NCBI RefSeq assembly: GCF_000478175.1
Contig: NZ_KI515774.1
Span: 764,890-828,889, forward strand
Direction: 5' to 3'
DNA: 64,000 nt
DNA from: Corynebacterium sp. KPL1814
GTDB lineage: Bacteria > Actinomycetota > Actinomycetes > Mycobacteriales > Mycobacteriaceae
This document shows positions 42,135 through 51,469 of this stretch, piece by piece. Each line of letters begins with the position of its first letter. The first letter of the stretch is position 1. The translations under genes and the position numbers were made by a program. The notes beneath the pieces were generated by a model, which was not told the origin of the DNA, did no database searches, and worked only from the letters and a program-made list of their open reading frames with translations.

Positions 42135-43567
42135 TAGGACTCCACCCCCACTGCATGCCACGCGGGCGCCGATGTATAGACGATGGTGGGCTTATCCTTC
42201 CGGTAGTCCGCAACGCGGTGGGCTACCTCTTGTTCGGTAACGGAATCGACCGCCGTCGTGGGATCAGAAAGAATCAGCACCTCTGGATCCGCTGCAATGG
42301 CACGGGCAAGGGCGACTCGTTGCTGCTGGCCGCCGGACAGATTGTTTCCGCGCTCACCCACGGCGCGGTCAAGCCCACCGGGAATATCCGCGCCAGCAGC
42401 CACCTCTAGGGCCCGTGCGGCCGTATCCGCATCCGGATGGATATTGTCTTGTACAGTCCCGTCAAACAGCATGACCTCGTGTGGCACGACGATGAATTTT
42501 TCCCGGGGCAGCTCCCGTAGTTCTTCCGGAGCATGCCCATCGATCGCAGTCACCCCTGGCCGCAGCGCAGGAACCTGTGGCGCAGCGTCCTCGGGCAGGC
42601 CAGGCGCTCGCAGTAGGCCTACTATTCGCTGCGCACTCGCCTGCGCCGCGGCCCACCGGGAAGCGATATTTCGACCCAGCATGGTCATCGGGGTAATGAT
42701 GAATTGGGTTAGGCCAATAATCATAATGAGCTCGCCAATGCTCATCTGCCCATTCAGCGCTAGGTAGCCAGCAGCAACGGCGACGGCGATGACATAGATC
42801 GAGCCCAGTGCCTCGGTAGAAGCATTCAATCCTGCCTGCGCCGCATTGGCCTCAACGGTTCGCTCGTAGGCGGCATCGGAATCACCCGCATAGCGCTTGC
42901 GCACCGTACCTATCGCACCGATCCCCTTAATAATGCGCAGGCCATGGACAATATCCGTCGCCGTCGCACTGGCGCGGCCCAATGCCGCTTGCCGGATACC
43001 AGAACGCTTGCGCAATGGACCAGCCGAGCGCAGCGTTCCCCACACCACGATGGGACCGCCGCATAAGATGGCCACTCCTAGCGGCAGATTCGCCCGGCTG
43101 GTCATCACCGCAACATAAATGATGGACGTAATCTCTGCCACCGGAAACACCGTCATCATCACGGCATTTTGTACGCGGGTCGCATCGGTAGAGGCAATGG
43201 CCAATAACTCTCCTGGCGTGCGTTTCGGCCCGCCCATCCCTTTGGAATCCATAATCCGATCCGTGATGGCCATGCGCACGTCGTGGCCGATGACCAGCAT
43301 GCTGCGCGCGTTGAGCCCGCGGCCACACCACCCAGTGACGGTATTTACGGCGAAGGCTAGGACCAGAAGTGCAAGCCACCACCACAGTCGCCCTATCGAT
43401 CCTTCCACCACCGCTTCATCGATGGCATAGCCCACGATGACCGGCGTTGTGCCGTTGAGCACGAAGGAGATAGCCATGCACACGGCCGCGGGGATGGTCA
43501 TCCCAGGCCGGGAGAAGACAGTCTTCAGCAACCACCGCGGATCTGATGGTTCTGGAAGTGTTGCCAT
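42134..43567 (-). CDS. ABC half-exporter subunit with LSGGQ but no Walker A
   Basis: 477 residues: a transmembrane domain of six helices, then a shortened ATPase domain. The signature LSGGQQQRVALARA is canonical, but no GxxGxGK(S/T) is found: the segment between the membrane domain and the Q-loop-like VPHEVMLFDGTV carries instead a short GVTAIDGHAPEELREL stretch. Walker B is altered (VLILSDPTTAVD). It complements the partner described above. Start 43567 lies 8 nt after a TAGAAT box (43576-43581), with no ribosome binding site. Confidence 0.85.
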   Translation of the reverse strand: MATLPEPSDPRWLLKTVFSRPGMTIPAAVCMAISFVLNGTTPVIVGYAIDEAVVEGSIGRLWWWLALLVLAFAVNTVTGWCGRGLNARSMLVIGHDVRMAITDRIMDSKGMGGPKRTPGELLAIASTDATRVQNAVMMTVFPVAEITSIIYVAVMTSRANLPLGVAILCGGPIVVWGTLRSAGPLRKRSGIRQAALGRASATATDIVHGLRIIKGIGAIGTVRKRYAGDSDAAYERTVEANAAQAGLNASTEALGSIYVIAVAVAAGYLALNGQMSIGELIMIIGLTQFIITPMTMLGRNIASRWAAAQASAQRIVGLLRAPGLPEDAAPQVPALRPGVTAIDGHAPEELRELPREKFIVVPHEVMLFDGTVQDNIHPDADTAARALEVAAGADIPGGLDRAVGERGNNLSGGQQQRVALARAIAADPEVLILSDPTTAVDSVTEQEVAHRVADYRKDKPTIVYTSAPAWHAVGVES

Positions 43568-43575
43568 AACAAGCC

Positions 43576-43581
43576 ATTCTA
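43576..43581 (-). promoter_or_regulatory. -10 box for the ABC half-exporter pair
   Basis: TAGAAT on the minus strand, 8 nt before the ATG at 43567; leaderless initiation is likely. Confidence 0.45.
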
Positions 43582-43604
43582 ATTCCCGGTAGGTTAGATA
43601 GCCT

Positions 43605-44420
43605 ATGTCGACTCGCCATCCCAACCCCCAGCACTTCCCCAGCTACCGCAACCCCTCTGCGAAGCAGAAGCCTACCTTCAGCACCGATCCCCAGCGCACC
43701 CAGGCAGCGCGCGCCTTCCACCACGGTGCACATACCTATCAGGATGTCCGCCCCCATTACCCGCCCGAGGTTGCTGAGCTCATCGCCGGCGCCCACCGCG
43801 TTGCCGATATCGGCGCCGGCACCGGCAAACTTACCGAGTCCCTCACCAATCCCACCGTGTTTGCGGTCGAGCCATCTCCAGACATGGCCCGCGTGCTCCA
43901 CCACCGCCTAGACGTTCCCATCATCCGCGCCACGGCCGAGCACACCGCGCTTGCCGATGCCTCCCTCAACGCCGCCTGCCTCGCCCAAACCTGGCACTGG
44001 GTCGACGTTGCCGCCGCCTCCGCCGAGCTGGACCGCATCCTCGCGCCGGGCGGGCGCGTCCTTTTAGTGTGGAATACCCTCGACGTACACGCGGATCCCT
44101 GGATCCTTCGGTTAAGCCGCATCATGCACTCTGGCGACGTGCATAAGCCCGGCTTCTATCCGGAGTACAGAGCGCCTTGGACATTAGACCGCGAGCTCCG
44201 TCTGAGCTGGACCCACGAACTCACCCCAGAACAGCTCCACCAACTCATGCACACCCGTTCATACTGGCTAAGAAATAACGAGGACATCCACGAGCGCATG
44301 ACCCACAACCTGAACTGGTACCTCTACGAACACATGGGCTTTTCTCCCGGGCAAAAACTACACATCCCGTACCGCACGGATGCTTTCGTGCTGGTACGGG
44401 AGGCGAAGTCTCGCGACTGA
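43605..44420 (+). CDS. Class I SAM-dependent methyltransferase
   Basis: 271 residues. The N-terminal extension (about 1-45) is Pro/His-rich; then comes a methyltransferase-11 domain with VADIGAGTGKLT (SAM motif I) and VFAVEPSPDMA (acidic loop). A motif AQTWHWVD is shared with small-molecule methyltransferases that act on trans-aconitate-type or ubiquinone-like substrates. It is divergent from the ABC pair. Substrate unknown. Confidence 0.82.
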   Translation: MSTRHPNPQHFPSYRNPSAKQKPTFSTDPQRTQAARAFHHGAHTYQDVRPHYPPEVAELIAGAHRVADIGAGTGKLTESLTNPTVFAVEPSPDMARVLHHRLDVPIIRATAEHTALADASLNAACLAQTWHWVDVAAASAELDRILAPGGRVLLVWNTLDVHADPWILRLSRIMHSGDVHKPGFYPEYRAPWTLDRELRLSWTHELTPEQLHQLMHTRSYWLRNNEDIHERMTHNLNWYLYEHMGFSPGQKLHIPYRTDAFVLVREAKSRD

Positions 44421-45806
44421 TTACAGGAGAACCTGGGCCAAGAGGGAGCCGACCACACAGGAGGTAAATACGGAGATCGCTCCGGGGATAAGGAACGAGT
44501 GGTTGATGACGTATTTGCCAATTCGCGTCGTACCCGTGCGATCGAAGCCGATGCAGGCCAAGTCGGAAGGATACGTGGGCAAGATGAAGTAACCATAAGC
44601 CGCACCGTAGAAACCAACGATGACAGCCGGGTCAATGCCCAATTGCAAGCCAATGGGAGCAATTGCTACCAGTGCAGCAGCCTGCGAATTTACCAACTTG
44701 GACACAACTACCAACACGACGGCGTAGGTCCAAGGGGCCGCCTCAACGACAGAGCCCAAGTTCGTCTCCAGTGCATCGATGTGGGATTGGAAGAACGTAT
44801 CTGCCATCCACGCAACACCAAAGACGGAAAATACAGCTGTCATGCCGGCCTTGAATACTGGCGTAGATGCAATCTTTTTAGTATCTACCTTGCAGCTAAG
44901 AAGGATGATGGCACCGGCGACGAGCATGACCATCTGGATGACTAGGTTCATGGATACAGGGCTCAGCTCGCCGTCATCACCAGGAACCAGTGGGCGCAGG
45001 AACTCGAAGGCGCCGAGGAGGACCACGCAGGCAATAGCGATGAGGAAGACGACTACCGAGCGCTTAGCCTCGCGGGAAAATTCCTTACCGATGAGCGAAT
45101 CGGCGCTCTTATTGATGCTGGCGGCAAACTCTGGGTCTTTCATCCGCTCTTGGAAAGCCGGATCCTTGTCCAGGTCCTTTCCGCGACGCAGCGACCATAA
45201 CGCAGCGAGAACAACACCGCATAAGGATGCGGGAAGCGCCACCGTAAGAATCTGCGGAATCGAATAAGCCTTGTCGATAGCTCCAGCATTTTCCGCAAGG
45301 ATCGACGCAAGAGAAACGGTAGCCACGGACACGGGCGAAGCGGTAATACCCATCTGGGCCGAGGTCGAGGCCACTGCCATTGGACGCTCAGGACGGATGC
45401 CCTTTTTGAGCGCGATGTCTTCAATAATCGGAAACATGGTGTAGACCACGTGGCCAGTGCCGCACAGTACGGTAAGGAACCAAGTAGTCAGTGGTGCCAA
45501 AATGGTGATGCGCTCTGGATGAGCACGCAAGAACTTCTCTGCATGCTGCATCATCACTTCCAAACCTTGTGCTTGTTGCAGCGTGGCTGCGCAGCCGATA
45601 ACGGCAATGATCGTAAGCATGACCGACACGGGGGGCTCGCCCGGTGCCAAGCCAAATACGAAGACCATCAGCATCAAGCCGATGCCAGAAATTAATCCTA
45701 GGCCGATCCCGCCATAGCGGGTGCCCAAAAGCAAAGCACTTAAAATGATTATGACTTGAAGCACGATAGCCAGGACTGAATCCGGGGCAATCACATTCGC
45801 TAACAT
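44421..45806 (-). CDS. DcuA/DcuB family C4-dicarboxylate transporter
   Basis: 461-residue membrane protein with about 11-12 helices. Segments such as RAHPERITILAPLTTWFLTV, CGTGHVVYTMFPIIEDIALKK and RPERPMAVASTSAQMGITASPVS match the Dcu family, which exchanges fumarate, malate, aspartate or succinate, usually under oxygen limitation. Start 45806 has GAAAGG 6 nt upstream; an earlier in-frame start at 45842 has none. It lies downstream of a folded intergenic element and a terminator hairpin, which may be a leader that controls it. Confidence 0.87.
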   Translation of the reverse strand: MLANVIAPDSVLAIVLQVIIILSALLLGTRYGGIGLGLISGIGLMLMVFVFGLAPGEPPVSVMLTIIAVIGCAATLQQAQGLEVMMQHAEKFLRAHPERITILAPLTTWFLTVLCGTGHVVYTMFPIIEDIALKKGIRPERPMAVASTSAQMGITASPVSVATVSLASILAENAGAIDKAYSIPQILTVALPASLCGVVLAALWSLRRGKDLDKDPAFQERMKDPEFAASINKSADSLIGKEFSREAKRSVVVFLIAIACVVLLGAFEFLRPLVPGDDGELSPVSMNLVIQMVMLVAGAIILLSCKVDTKKIASTPVFKAGMTAVFSVFGVAWMADTFFQSHIDALETNLGSVVEAAPWTYAVVLVVVSKLVNSQAAALVAIAPIGLQLGIDPAVIVGFYGAAYGYFILPTYPSDLACIGFDRTGTTRIGKYVINHSFLIPGAISVFTSCVVGSLLAQVLL

Positions 45807-45885
45807 GTCATGCCTTTCAAACAGAAAGTAAATGGTTGACAAGTTTTATCCTATCGGCGCCATAGTGCTTTCACCGAAGCGAAAA

Positions 45886-45930
45886 GGAGAGCGAAGTGTC
45901 ACACCATTGTTGGTGACACTTTTGCTCTCC
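45886..45930 (-). terminator. Intrinsic terminator hairpin between the GNAT gene and the Dcu transporter gene
   Basis: GGAGAGC and AAGTGTCA arms (from 45886) pair with TGACACTT and GCTCTCC (to 45930) with a 2-nt bulge and a small internal loop. On the minus strand the stem is followed by TTTT, so it would stop reading from the GNAT side. Confidence 0.7.
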
Positions 45931-45965
45931 TAAGTGGTAAAATACCGGGTTAACCGGCGAAATTA

Positions 45966-46035
45966 TGTAGTTTTGAGGCGCCCTGATGCCTCTACAGTGA
46001 GCTCCGGCTGTGCCGGCGAGACAAGCTCAACTACA
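45966..46035. other. Three-stem folded intergenic element
   Basis: TGTAGTT (45966-45972) pairs with AACTACA (46029-46035) to close two hairpins: GAGGC/GCCTC (45975-45979, 45988-45992) and GAGCT/AGCTC (45999-46003, 46024-46028), the latter capped by CCGGC/GCCGG. The pattern looks like a riboswitch or leader RNA. Read on the minus strand it precedes the terminator and the Dcu gene. No known class matches. Confidence 0.45.
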
Positions 46036-46083
46036 CCTCACGTGCCAACCCCGAAAGCTGTTGCGCACTTAGTTGTCGACTCC

Positions 46084-46686
46084 TCAGGCCTTGTCCTTCC
46101 CGGACTTTAATTCGACCTTGTACTGTAAGTGATTTTTCACTGCGGGCCACTCATGCCGCAGCACGCTGTACACGCAGGTATCTCTGACTAACCCGTTATC
46201 CAGTATCTGGTGGCCGCGAAGGATCCCGTCCAGATGCGCCCCTAGGGATTCCAACGCGCGGCGGCTTTCGCGGTTAAAGGAGTTGGTGGTGAAGAACACG
46301 GATAAGCAATCAAGCTGCTCAAATGCATGGCCCATGAGTGCCAGTTTGCAGTCTGCATTAACCGCAGTATTCTGCGCCGATTGCCTGTACCAGGTGTATC
46401 CGATTTGTGCGCGCCTGTTATCTAGGTCTAGGGCCTGATAGCCAGTCATTCCCACGGTAGCGCCGGCTGAATCAAATACCGTAAAAAGCTGCGATCCGTG
46501 GGAGTCATACCAAGAAATGCGTTCTTCCACGGCTTTTTCCATCTCGCTTGGTGATGGAACCTTGGTGTACCACCGCTTCCATAACTCCCCGTCCTGTACC
46601 GCCTCAGCTAGTCCAGGGGTATGGTCCACGCTCAACGCCTTGAGAGTGATATTTTGCCCGCGCAAGATCTCGATTTTCTGTGACAC
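46084..46686 (-). CDS. GNAT family N-acetyltransferase, RimJ/RimL-like
   Basis: 200 residues of the RimJ/L-type acetyltransferase group. The segment ATVGMTGYQALDLDNRRAQIGYTW matches the core strands, and FNRESRRALESLGAHLDG the acetyl-CoA site region; usual substrates are protein N-termini, ribosomal proteins or antibiotics. GTG start 46686 with AAGAAGG upstream. It is alone on the minus strand upstream of the Dcu gene. Confidence 0.82.
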   Translation of the reverse strand: MSQKIEILRGQNITLKALSVDHTPGLAEAVQDGELWKRWYTKVPSPSEMEKAVEERISWYDSHGSQLFTVFDSAGATVGMTGYQALDLDNRRAQIGYTWYRQSAQNTAVNADCKLALMGHAFEQLDCLSVFFTTNSFNRESRRALESLGAHLDGILRGHQILDNGLVRDTCVYSVLRHEWPAVKNHLQYKVELKSGKDKA

Positions 46687-46785
46687 CGTATTTACCTTCT
46701 TGCTTTCTGGGCCTAAGCCAATGATCTAATGTCTTTCAAGCTTAGCTGCCAATGACACCGAGCGTAATGAGGTAGATAAAAAACA

Positions 46786-46816
46786 AGCGAAGCCCCACAA
46801 GTGTGAGTGCTTCGCT
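46786..46816 (-). terminator. Terminator after der
   Basis: AGCGAAGC (46786-46793) pairs with GCTTCGCT (46809-46816); on the minus strand the stem is followed by TGTTTTTT. It ends the long segregation-to-der run. Confidence 0.75.
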
Positions 46817-46834
46817 CGCTTTCGCAGTGAACTC

Positions 46835-48418
46835 TTATTTCCGCTTCTTGCCTCGGCGTTCGCGCACGCGCACGGCGATGCGGATGGGAGTGCCGTGGAA
46901 ACCAAAACGCTCGCGGAACTTGCGCTCAAGGTAGCGCCGGTAGGATGCATCGAGGAATCCAGTGGTAAATAAAACAATCGTCGGTGGCTGGGTCGATGCC
47001 TGCGTAGCAAAGAGCACGCGCGGCAAACGATTATTCTTCATCGGCGGCGGGTTGGCCGCAATCGCCTCACGCATCCAGTTATTGAGCTGACCGGTAGACA
47101 CGCGCTGATCCCAGCTCTCTAGGGCATCAATCATGGCAGGCTCCAGTTTCTGCAGGGCGCGACCGGTCTCAGCTGAAATATTAACGCGGGTCACCCACGG
47201 CAAGTGCCGCAGCTGCTCGTCAATCTCTCGGTCGAGGTAATAGCGGCGGTCCTCGTCCATCAGGTCCCATTTATTGAACGCGATGACCAGTGCCTTGCCG
47301 GATTCCAGCACCATATTGAGCACGCGCTGGTCTTGCTCGGAGATCTCCTCGGAGGCATCGATAAGCATGATGCATACCTCAGCCGCATCGATCACGCCGC
47401 GGGTGCGCAAGGACGCATAATACTCGTGGCCCTGCGCGTTCTTGACTTTCTTGCGCAGGCCCGCGGTATCAATAAACTTCCACAACTGCTCATCTAACTG
47501 CACCAGCGAGTCCACGGGATCCACCGTGGTGCCGGCGACATTATCTACCACCGAGCGCTCCTCGCTGGTGAGCTTATTGAGCAACGAGGACTTGCCCACA
47601 TTAGGCCTGCCGACGAGCGCGACGCGGCGAGGGCCCGACGTAATCGAGGTCTCGCGCGGTTCTTCGGGGAAGCTGCGCAGGATCTCATCCAGCACGTCCG
47701 CGCCACCGCGTCCGTGTTGTGCGGACACCGGCCACGGGTCCCCGAGGCCCAAGGCGTAGAACTGCGCCATATCCGCATACTGGTTATCGGAATCGAACTT
47801 ATTCGATACCACGATCACCGGAACCGGAGACTTTTGCAGGCGGCGCGCCATAACCTCATCGGTTTCGGTAATGCCTACTTTGGTGTCTACCACCATTACG
47901 ATGACATCGGCGGTATCCATCGCCATTTCTGCCTGGCGGGCGATATCGGCGTGCATGCCTTTGACGTTGGGATCCCAACCGCCGGTATCCTGCACGATAA
48001 AGCGCTGCCCATTCCAGTCCGCCACGTAGGACACGCGGTCACGGGTAACGCCAGGGTGGTCTTCTACGACGGCCTCGCGGCGGCCGAGGAAGCGATTAAC
48101 CAGCGAAGACTTGCCCACATTCGGCCGGCCCACAATGGCGACGGTGCACAGGGCTTCTTCGGTGGCATCGGCAAAGCCAAGCGACTGCGAGAGCTGCTCC
48201 CACTCGTCCTCACTGAGAGGTTGCTCGAGGTCGTCCTCGTCCCCGTAGTCGGCCTCGCCGAACTCTGACTCATCAAAGTCGTAGTCGAATTCTTCGGCAT
48301 CAAAATCGTCCGTAGCCCACCCCGGCGAGGTCTCTACCGTTTCCTCGTCGAACTTACCCGCAGGGTAATGGAACTGCGTGACTTCTTCCTCTGGGGACTC
48401 AAAATCTTTATTGCTCAT
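46835..48418 (-). CDS. der: Ribosome-assembly GTPase Der (EngA)
   Basis: 527 residues. Two tandem GTPase domains ([14 protein letters not shown] and [14 protein letters not shown] as G1; DTAG/DTGG G3; NKxD G4) and a C-terminal KH-like domain required for 50S assembly. An acidic N-terminal extension of about 85 residues is typical of actinobacterial members. The ATG overlaps the cmk stop (ATGA), so the pair is coupled, as in many actinobacteria. Confidence 0.95.
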   Translation of the reverse strand: MSNKDFESPEEEVTQFHYPAGKFDEETVETSPGWATDDFDAEEFDYDFDESEFGEADYGDEDDLEQPLSEDEWEQLSQSLGFADATEEALCTVAIVGRPNVGKSSLVNRFLGRREAVVEDHPGVTRDRVSYVADWNGQRFIVQDTGGWDPNVKGMHADIARQAEMAMDTADVIVMVVDTKVGITETDEVMARRLQKSPVPVIVVSNKFDSDNQYADMAQFYALGLGDPWPVSAQHGRGGADVLDEILRSFPEEPRETSITSGPRRVALVGRPNVGKSSLLNKLTSEERSVVDNVAGTTVDPVDSLVQLDEQLWKFIDTAGLRKKVKNAQGHEYYASLRTRGVIDAAEVCIMLIDASEEISEQDQRVLNMVLESGKALVIAFNKWDLMDEDRRYYLDREIDEQLRHLPWVTRVNISAETGRALQKLEPAMIDALESWDQRVSTGQLNNWMREAIAANPPPMKNNRLPRVLFATQASTQPPTIVLFTTGFLDASYRRYLERKFRERFGFHGTPIRIAVRVRERRGKKRK

Positions 48419-49107
48419 GAGCGGGACTCCTTAACCACGTTGATAAGAGCCTGCACGACGTCCTCCGGGCTCATGTCAGAGGTATCGACGATAGTGGCAT
48501 CGTCGGCTGGGCGAAGCGGCGAGGTGGCGCGGGAAGAATCCGCGGCATCGCGGCGCTGCACATCTGCCAGTACCGATTCAAAATCGGAGGCGATGCCGGC
48601 CTTTTCGTTTTGACCGTGTCGGCGCTGCGCGCGAACTTCCGCCGAGGCCGTCATGAATGCCTTGGCGGGGGCATCGGCAAGCACCACGGTGCCGATATCG
48701 CGGCCCTCTACGATGGCGCGGTGGGCGCGTTGCGCCAGCGTGCGCTGCAATGCCACCAAGTTCTCGCGCACCTCTGGGATGGCAGATACTGCGGAGACGT
48801 TCTGGGTGACCTCGTCTTCCCTGATGACGCGGGAGACATCGGCGCCATCGAAAAGCACCTGCGTGGAATCCGGATCATCGGAAACCTCCAAGGGCAGATT
48901 CGCCGTCGCGGAAATCACCGCTTCCTTGTCCGCGGGATCCACGCCTTGGCGCAATACCGCCAAGGTTGCCACGCGGTACATGGCGCCGGTATCGATGTAT
49001 TTTGCGTCCAATTGCTTAGCTAGGGCCCGGCATGTCGTGGACTTTCCCGTTCCGGAGGGGCCATCGACCGCAAGAATCAAACCTTCATCAGGCATATTCG
49101 AAATCAT
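48415..49107 (-). CDS. cmk: Cytidylate kinase
   Basis: 230 residues. It phosphorylates CMP and dCMP. The P-loop ([11 protein letters not shown]), the substrate-binding DTGAMYR motif and the [10 protein letters not shown] motif are present. Its start overlaps the rluB stop (TAATG) and its stop the der start, in an rluB-cmk-der arrangement shared with relatives. Confidence 0.95.
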   Translation of the reverse strand: MISNMPDEGLILAVDGPSGTGKSTTCRALAKQLDAKYIDTGAMYRVATLAVLRQGVDPADKEAVISATANLPLEVSDDPDSTQVLFDGADVSRVIREDEVTQNVSAVSAIPEVRENLVALQRTLAQRAHRAIVEGRDIGTVVLADAPAKAFMTASAEVRAQRRHGQNEKAGIASDFESVLADVQRRDAADSSRATSPLRPADDATIVDTSDMSPEDVVQALINVVKESRS

Positions 49108-50018
49108 TACATTCCCACCGCTTTGTACAAGCTCGTCAACTCGTTGGAATTCAGTGCGCGCAGCCCGCCGGGCTTCATATCGCCCAATTGGACCGTGTGC
49201 AGCTTGGTGCGCACCAGGCGCTGTACGGGATAGCCGGCTTCCTTCAGCAGGCGGCGCACGATGTGCTTGCGGCCTTCGTGCAACTCGACTCGGACCAGAG
49301 AGAACCCCTGGTTCTGGTCCACTACCTGCACGAAATCGGCCTTGGCTAGGCCATCCTCTAGCTCGATGCCCTCTTTGAGCTGGCGCACAAGCTTATTATC
49401 GGCCTCACCCAGTACCGTGGCCAAGTAAGTTTTCTTCACCTCATACTTGGGGTGCATCAGGCGGTTGGCCAATTCCCCATCGTTGGTGAGGATGAGCAGG
49501 CCTTCCGTATCCGCATCCAAGCGGCCGACGTGGAATAGGCGCTGGCCCGAGGCAACCTTTTCAGACACCACGTCCCCCACGCAGGGGCGACCGAGATCAT
49601 CTGACATCGTCGACTGCATTCCGCGGGGTTTATTGAGGATGAAATATTCTTGGTCCTCGTTGACATTGACGCGAACACCGTCGACGCGGATGACGTCCAC
49701 GGCGGGATTGACCTTAACGCCCTGCTTGAGAATGACATTGCCATTTACTTCGACACGGCCGGCATCAATGAGGATTTCCGCGTGGCGGCGCGATGCGACG
49801 CCCGCCTTGGCCAAGACCTTCTGCAGGCGCTCGCCCTTGGGCTTTTCATCATCGACCAGCCAGTCAGCGCCCAAATCGCGCGCCACCGACTCTGCAGTGG
49901 CCTTCTGCTTTTTCTTGGAAACGTGTTGATTACGAGCCGGCTTGGCATTAGAGACAACGATATCGCTGTCTCGCTGCTTCTTATCCGGTGTGCCGTCACG
50001 GCGAGCGGGAGGAGTCAC
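49107..50018 (-). CDS. rluB: 23S rRNA pseudouridine synthase RluB
   Basis: 303 residues. A lysine-rich N-terminal tail (1-60), an S4 RNA-binding domain (ERLQKVLAKAGVASRRHAE ...) and a pseudouridine synthase domain with catalytic Asp in GRLDADTEGLL. Likely modifies U2605-equivalent in 23S rRNA. GTG start with AAAGGAC upstream, 55 nt after scpB. Confidence 0.92.
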   Translation of the reverse strand: MTPPARRDGTPDKKQRDSDIVVSNAKPARNQHVSKKKQKATAESVARDLGADWLVDDEKPKGERLQKVLAKAGVASRRHAEILIDAGRVEVNGNVILKQGVKVNPAVDVIRVDGVRVNVNEDQEYFILNKPRGMQSTMSDDLGRPCVGDVVSEKVASGQRLFHVGRLDADTEGLLILTNDGELANRLMHPKYEVKKTYLATVLGEADNKLVRQLKEGIELEDGLAKADFVQVVDQNQGFSLVRVELHEGRKHIVRRLLKEAGYPVQRLVRTKLHTVQLGDMKPGGLRALNSNELTSLYKAVGM

Positions 50019-50073
50019 TTAAGTGTCCTTTTCTCTCGAAGATATGAAATTACCTGCGTGAGTCTACCCCACC

Positions 50074-50628
50074 TCAGTACTCTTCGTCGATTGCATCGAC
50101 ATCTGGGAGAAGCGGTGCCAGATCCGGAAGGCGTTCCAGCGAGTCTATGCCTAGGAGTTCGAGGAAAAGCTCGGTGGTTTCATACCGGTGCGACGCCCCT
50201 TCGAACTCGTCCTGTGGGAGCTCGCGGATGAGCCCACGCAGGTTAAGGGTGCGCATCACGCCGTCCACGTTGACACCGCGGACCGCCGAGACCTGCTGGC
50301 GCGTGACCGGTTGGCGATAGGCCACGACGGCGAGGGTTTCCAAGGCCGCGCGCGAGAGCTTTGTTTGTGCCCCATCCAATAAGAACTCCTCCACCGCGCT
50401 GGCGTTTTCCTGGCGGGTATAAAACCGCCAACCTTCTGGCGTTTCGCGCAGCTCAATTCCAGAGCCGCGGCTATCGAATTCGCGTTGGATGGCCCGCAAG
50501 CAGTCACTAATGACCGCCGGTTCCACGCTAAGCGCCCGCGCCAAGGACTCTACGGATGCCGGCGAATCGAGCACCAGCAAAATCGATTCGAGCCGGGATC
50601 GCAATTGCGAAATGAGCGGAAGATCCAT
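50074..50628 (-). CDS. scpB: Segregation and condensation protein ScpB
   Basis: 184 residues; winged-helix kleisin partner in the SMC-ScpAB condensin complex that compacts and separates chromosomes. The motif LETLAVVAYRQPVTRQQVSAVRGVN is the ScpB core, and the C-terminus is acidic. Gene order pldP-scpA-scpB is typical of corynebacteria. Confidence 0.94.
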   Translation of the reverse strand: MDLPLISQLRSRLESILLVLDSPASVESLARALSVEPAVISDCLRAIQREFDSRGSGIELRETPEGWRFYTRQENASAVEEFLLDGAQTKLSRAALETLAVVAYRQPVTRQQVSAVRGVNVDGVMRTLNLRGLIRELPQDEFEGASHRYETTELFLELLGIDSLERLPDLAPLLPDVDAIDEEY

Positions 50629-50665
50629 GCCCCTTAGAGTACAACCACGGACGGCGGTGCTAGCA

Positions 50666-51463
50666 CTAGTCCCAATTTGCTGCGGCTACAACCGCGGGAT
50701 CTACGTCCAAGCCGGTCCAGGAAAGGTCCAGCTGGCCCAGCGCTTCCTCCTGCTGGGCATCGACCGCCTTGGCCTTAAACAGTTCCAAGAGCGCCAAGAA
50801 CCTGCCGACGATATGCATGGTTGTGGTGCAATCCCGGGTAAGCGAGGAAAAACTTGTCCACTGCCCTGCGCCCATGAGTTTGAGCGTTTCGAGGATCTTT
50901 CCAGCTTGTTCGGGTACGGAGACGGCAACGCCATGAATATGGCCCGTTGCCACTTCTTCCGGCGGCTTGGGGCGAAAGACACCCGCCGCCATTTCCGCAA
51001 AGCTCGCCGGAGTATGCCCCAACGTCACGGGAGGTAAAAGCTCCGCAAATTGCTCCTCGATGCTGACCGCGCGCGGATAGGAGCGCTGCGCTTCCCGCTG
51101 CCAGCGGGCAAATTGATCCGCCGCCTGCTTATAGGCTTTGTACTGCAAAAGGCGGGCAAAGAGCAGGTCACGCGATTCCAGCAGCTCCAGGTCCTCTAGA
51201 TCATCGACCTCACCCCGTGGCAAGAGCCGTGCGGCCTTTAAGTCCAACAGCGTTGCCGCCACGACCAAGAAATCAGTCGTCTCATCCAAATCCGCGTTCT
51301 CGCCCAACTGCCGCGTGTAGCCCACAAATTCATCGGTCACCTCAGACAAGGCCACATCCGTGATATCCATCTTCTTGGCCTGGATGAGCTGCAAAAGCAG
51401 ATCAAATGGGCCCTCGAAATTCCGCAGGGCAATGCGAAACCCCGTAATCTCTGGTTGCGTCAC
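50666..51463 (-). CDS. scpA: Segregation and condensation protein ScpA
   Basis: 265-residue kleisin that bridges SMC heads. The N-terminal FEGPFDLLLQLIQAKKMDITD motif, central acidic linker and C-terminal winged helix are recognisable. GTG start just after the pldP stop (6 nt) without a clear ribosome binding site, suggesting translational coupling. Confidence 0.94.
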   Translation of the reverse strand: MTQPEITGFRIALRNFEGPFDLLLQLIQAKKMDITDVALSEVTDEFVGYTRQLGENADLDETTDFLVVAATLLDLKAARLLPRGEVDDLEDLELLESRDLLFARLLQYKAYKQAADQFARWQREAQRSYPRAVSIEEQFAELLPPVTLGHTPASFAEMAAGVFRPKPPEEVATGHIHGVAVSVPEQAGKILETLKLMGAGQWTSFSSLTRDCTTTMHIVGRFLALLELFKAKAVDAQQEEALGQLDLSWTGLDVDPAVVAAANWD

Positions 51464-51469
51464 GGTAGC

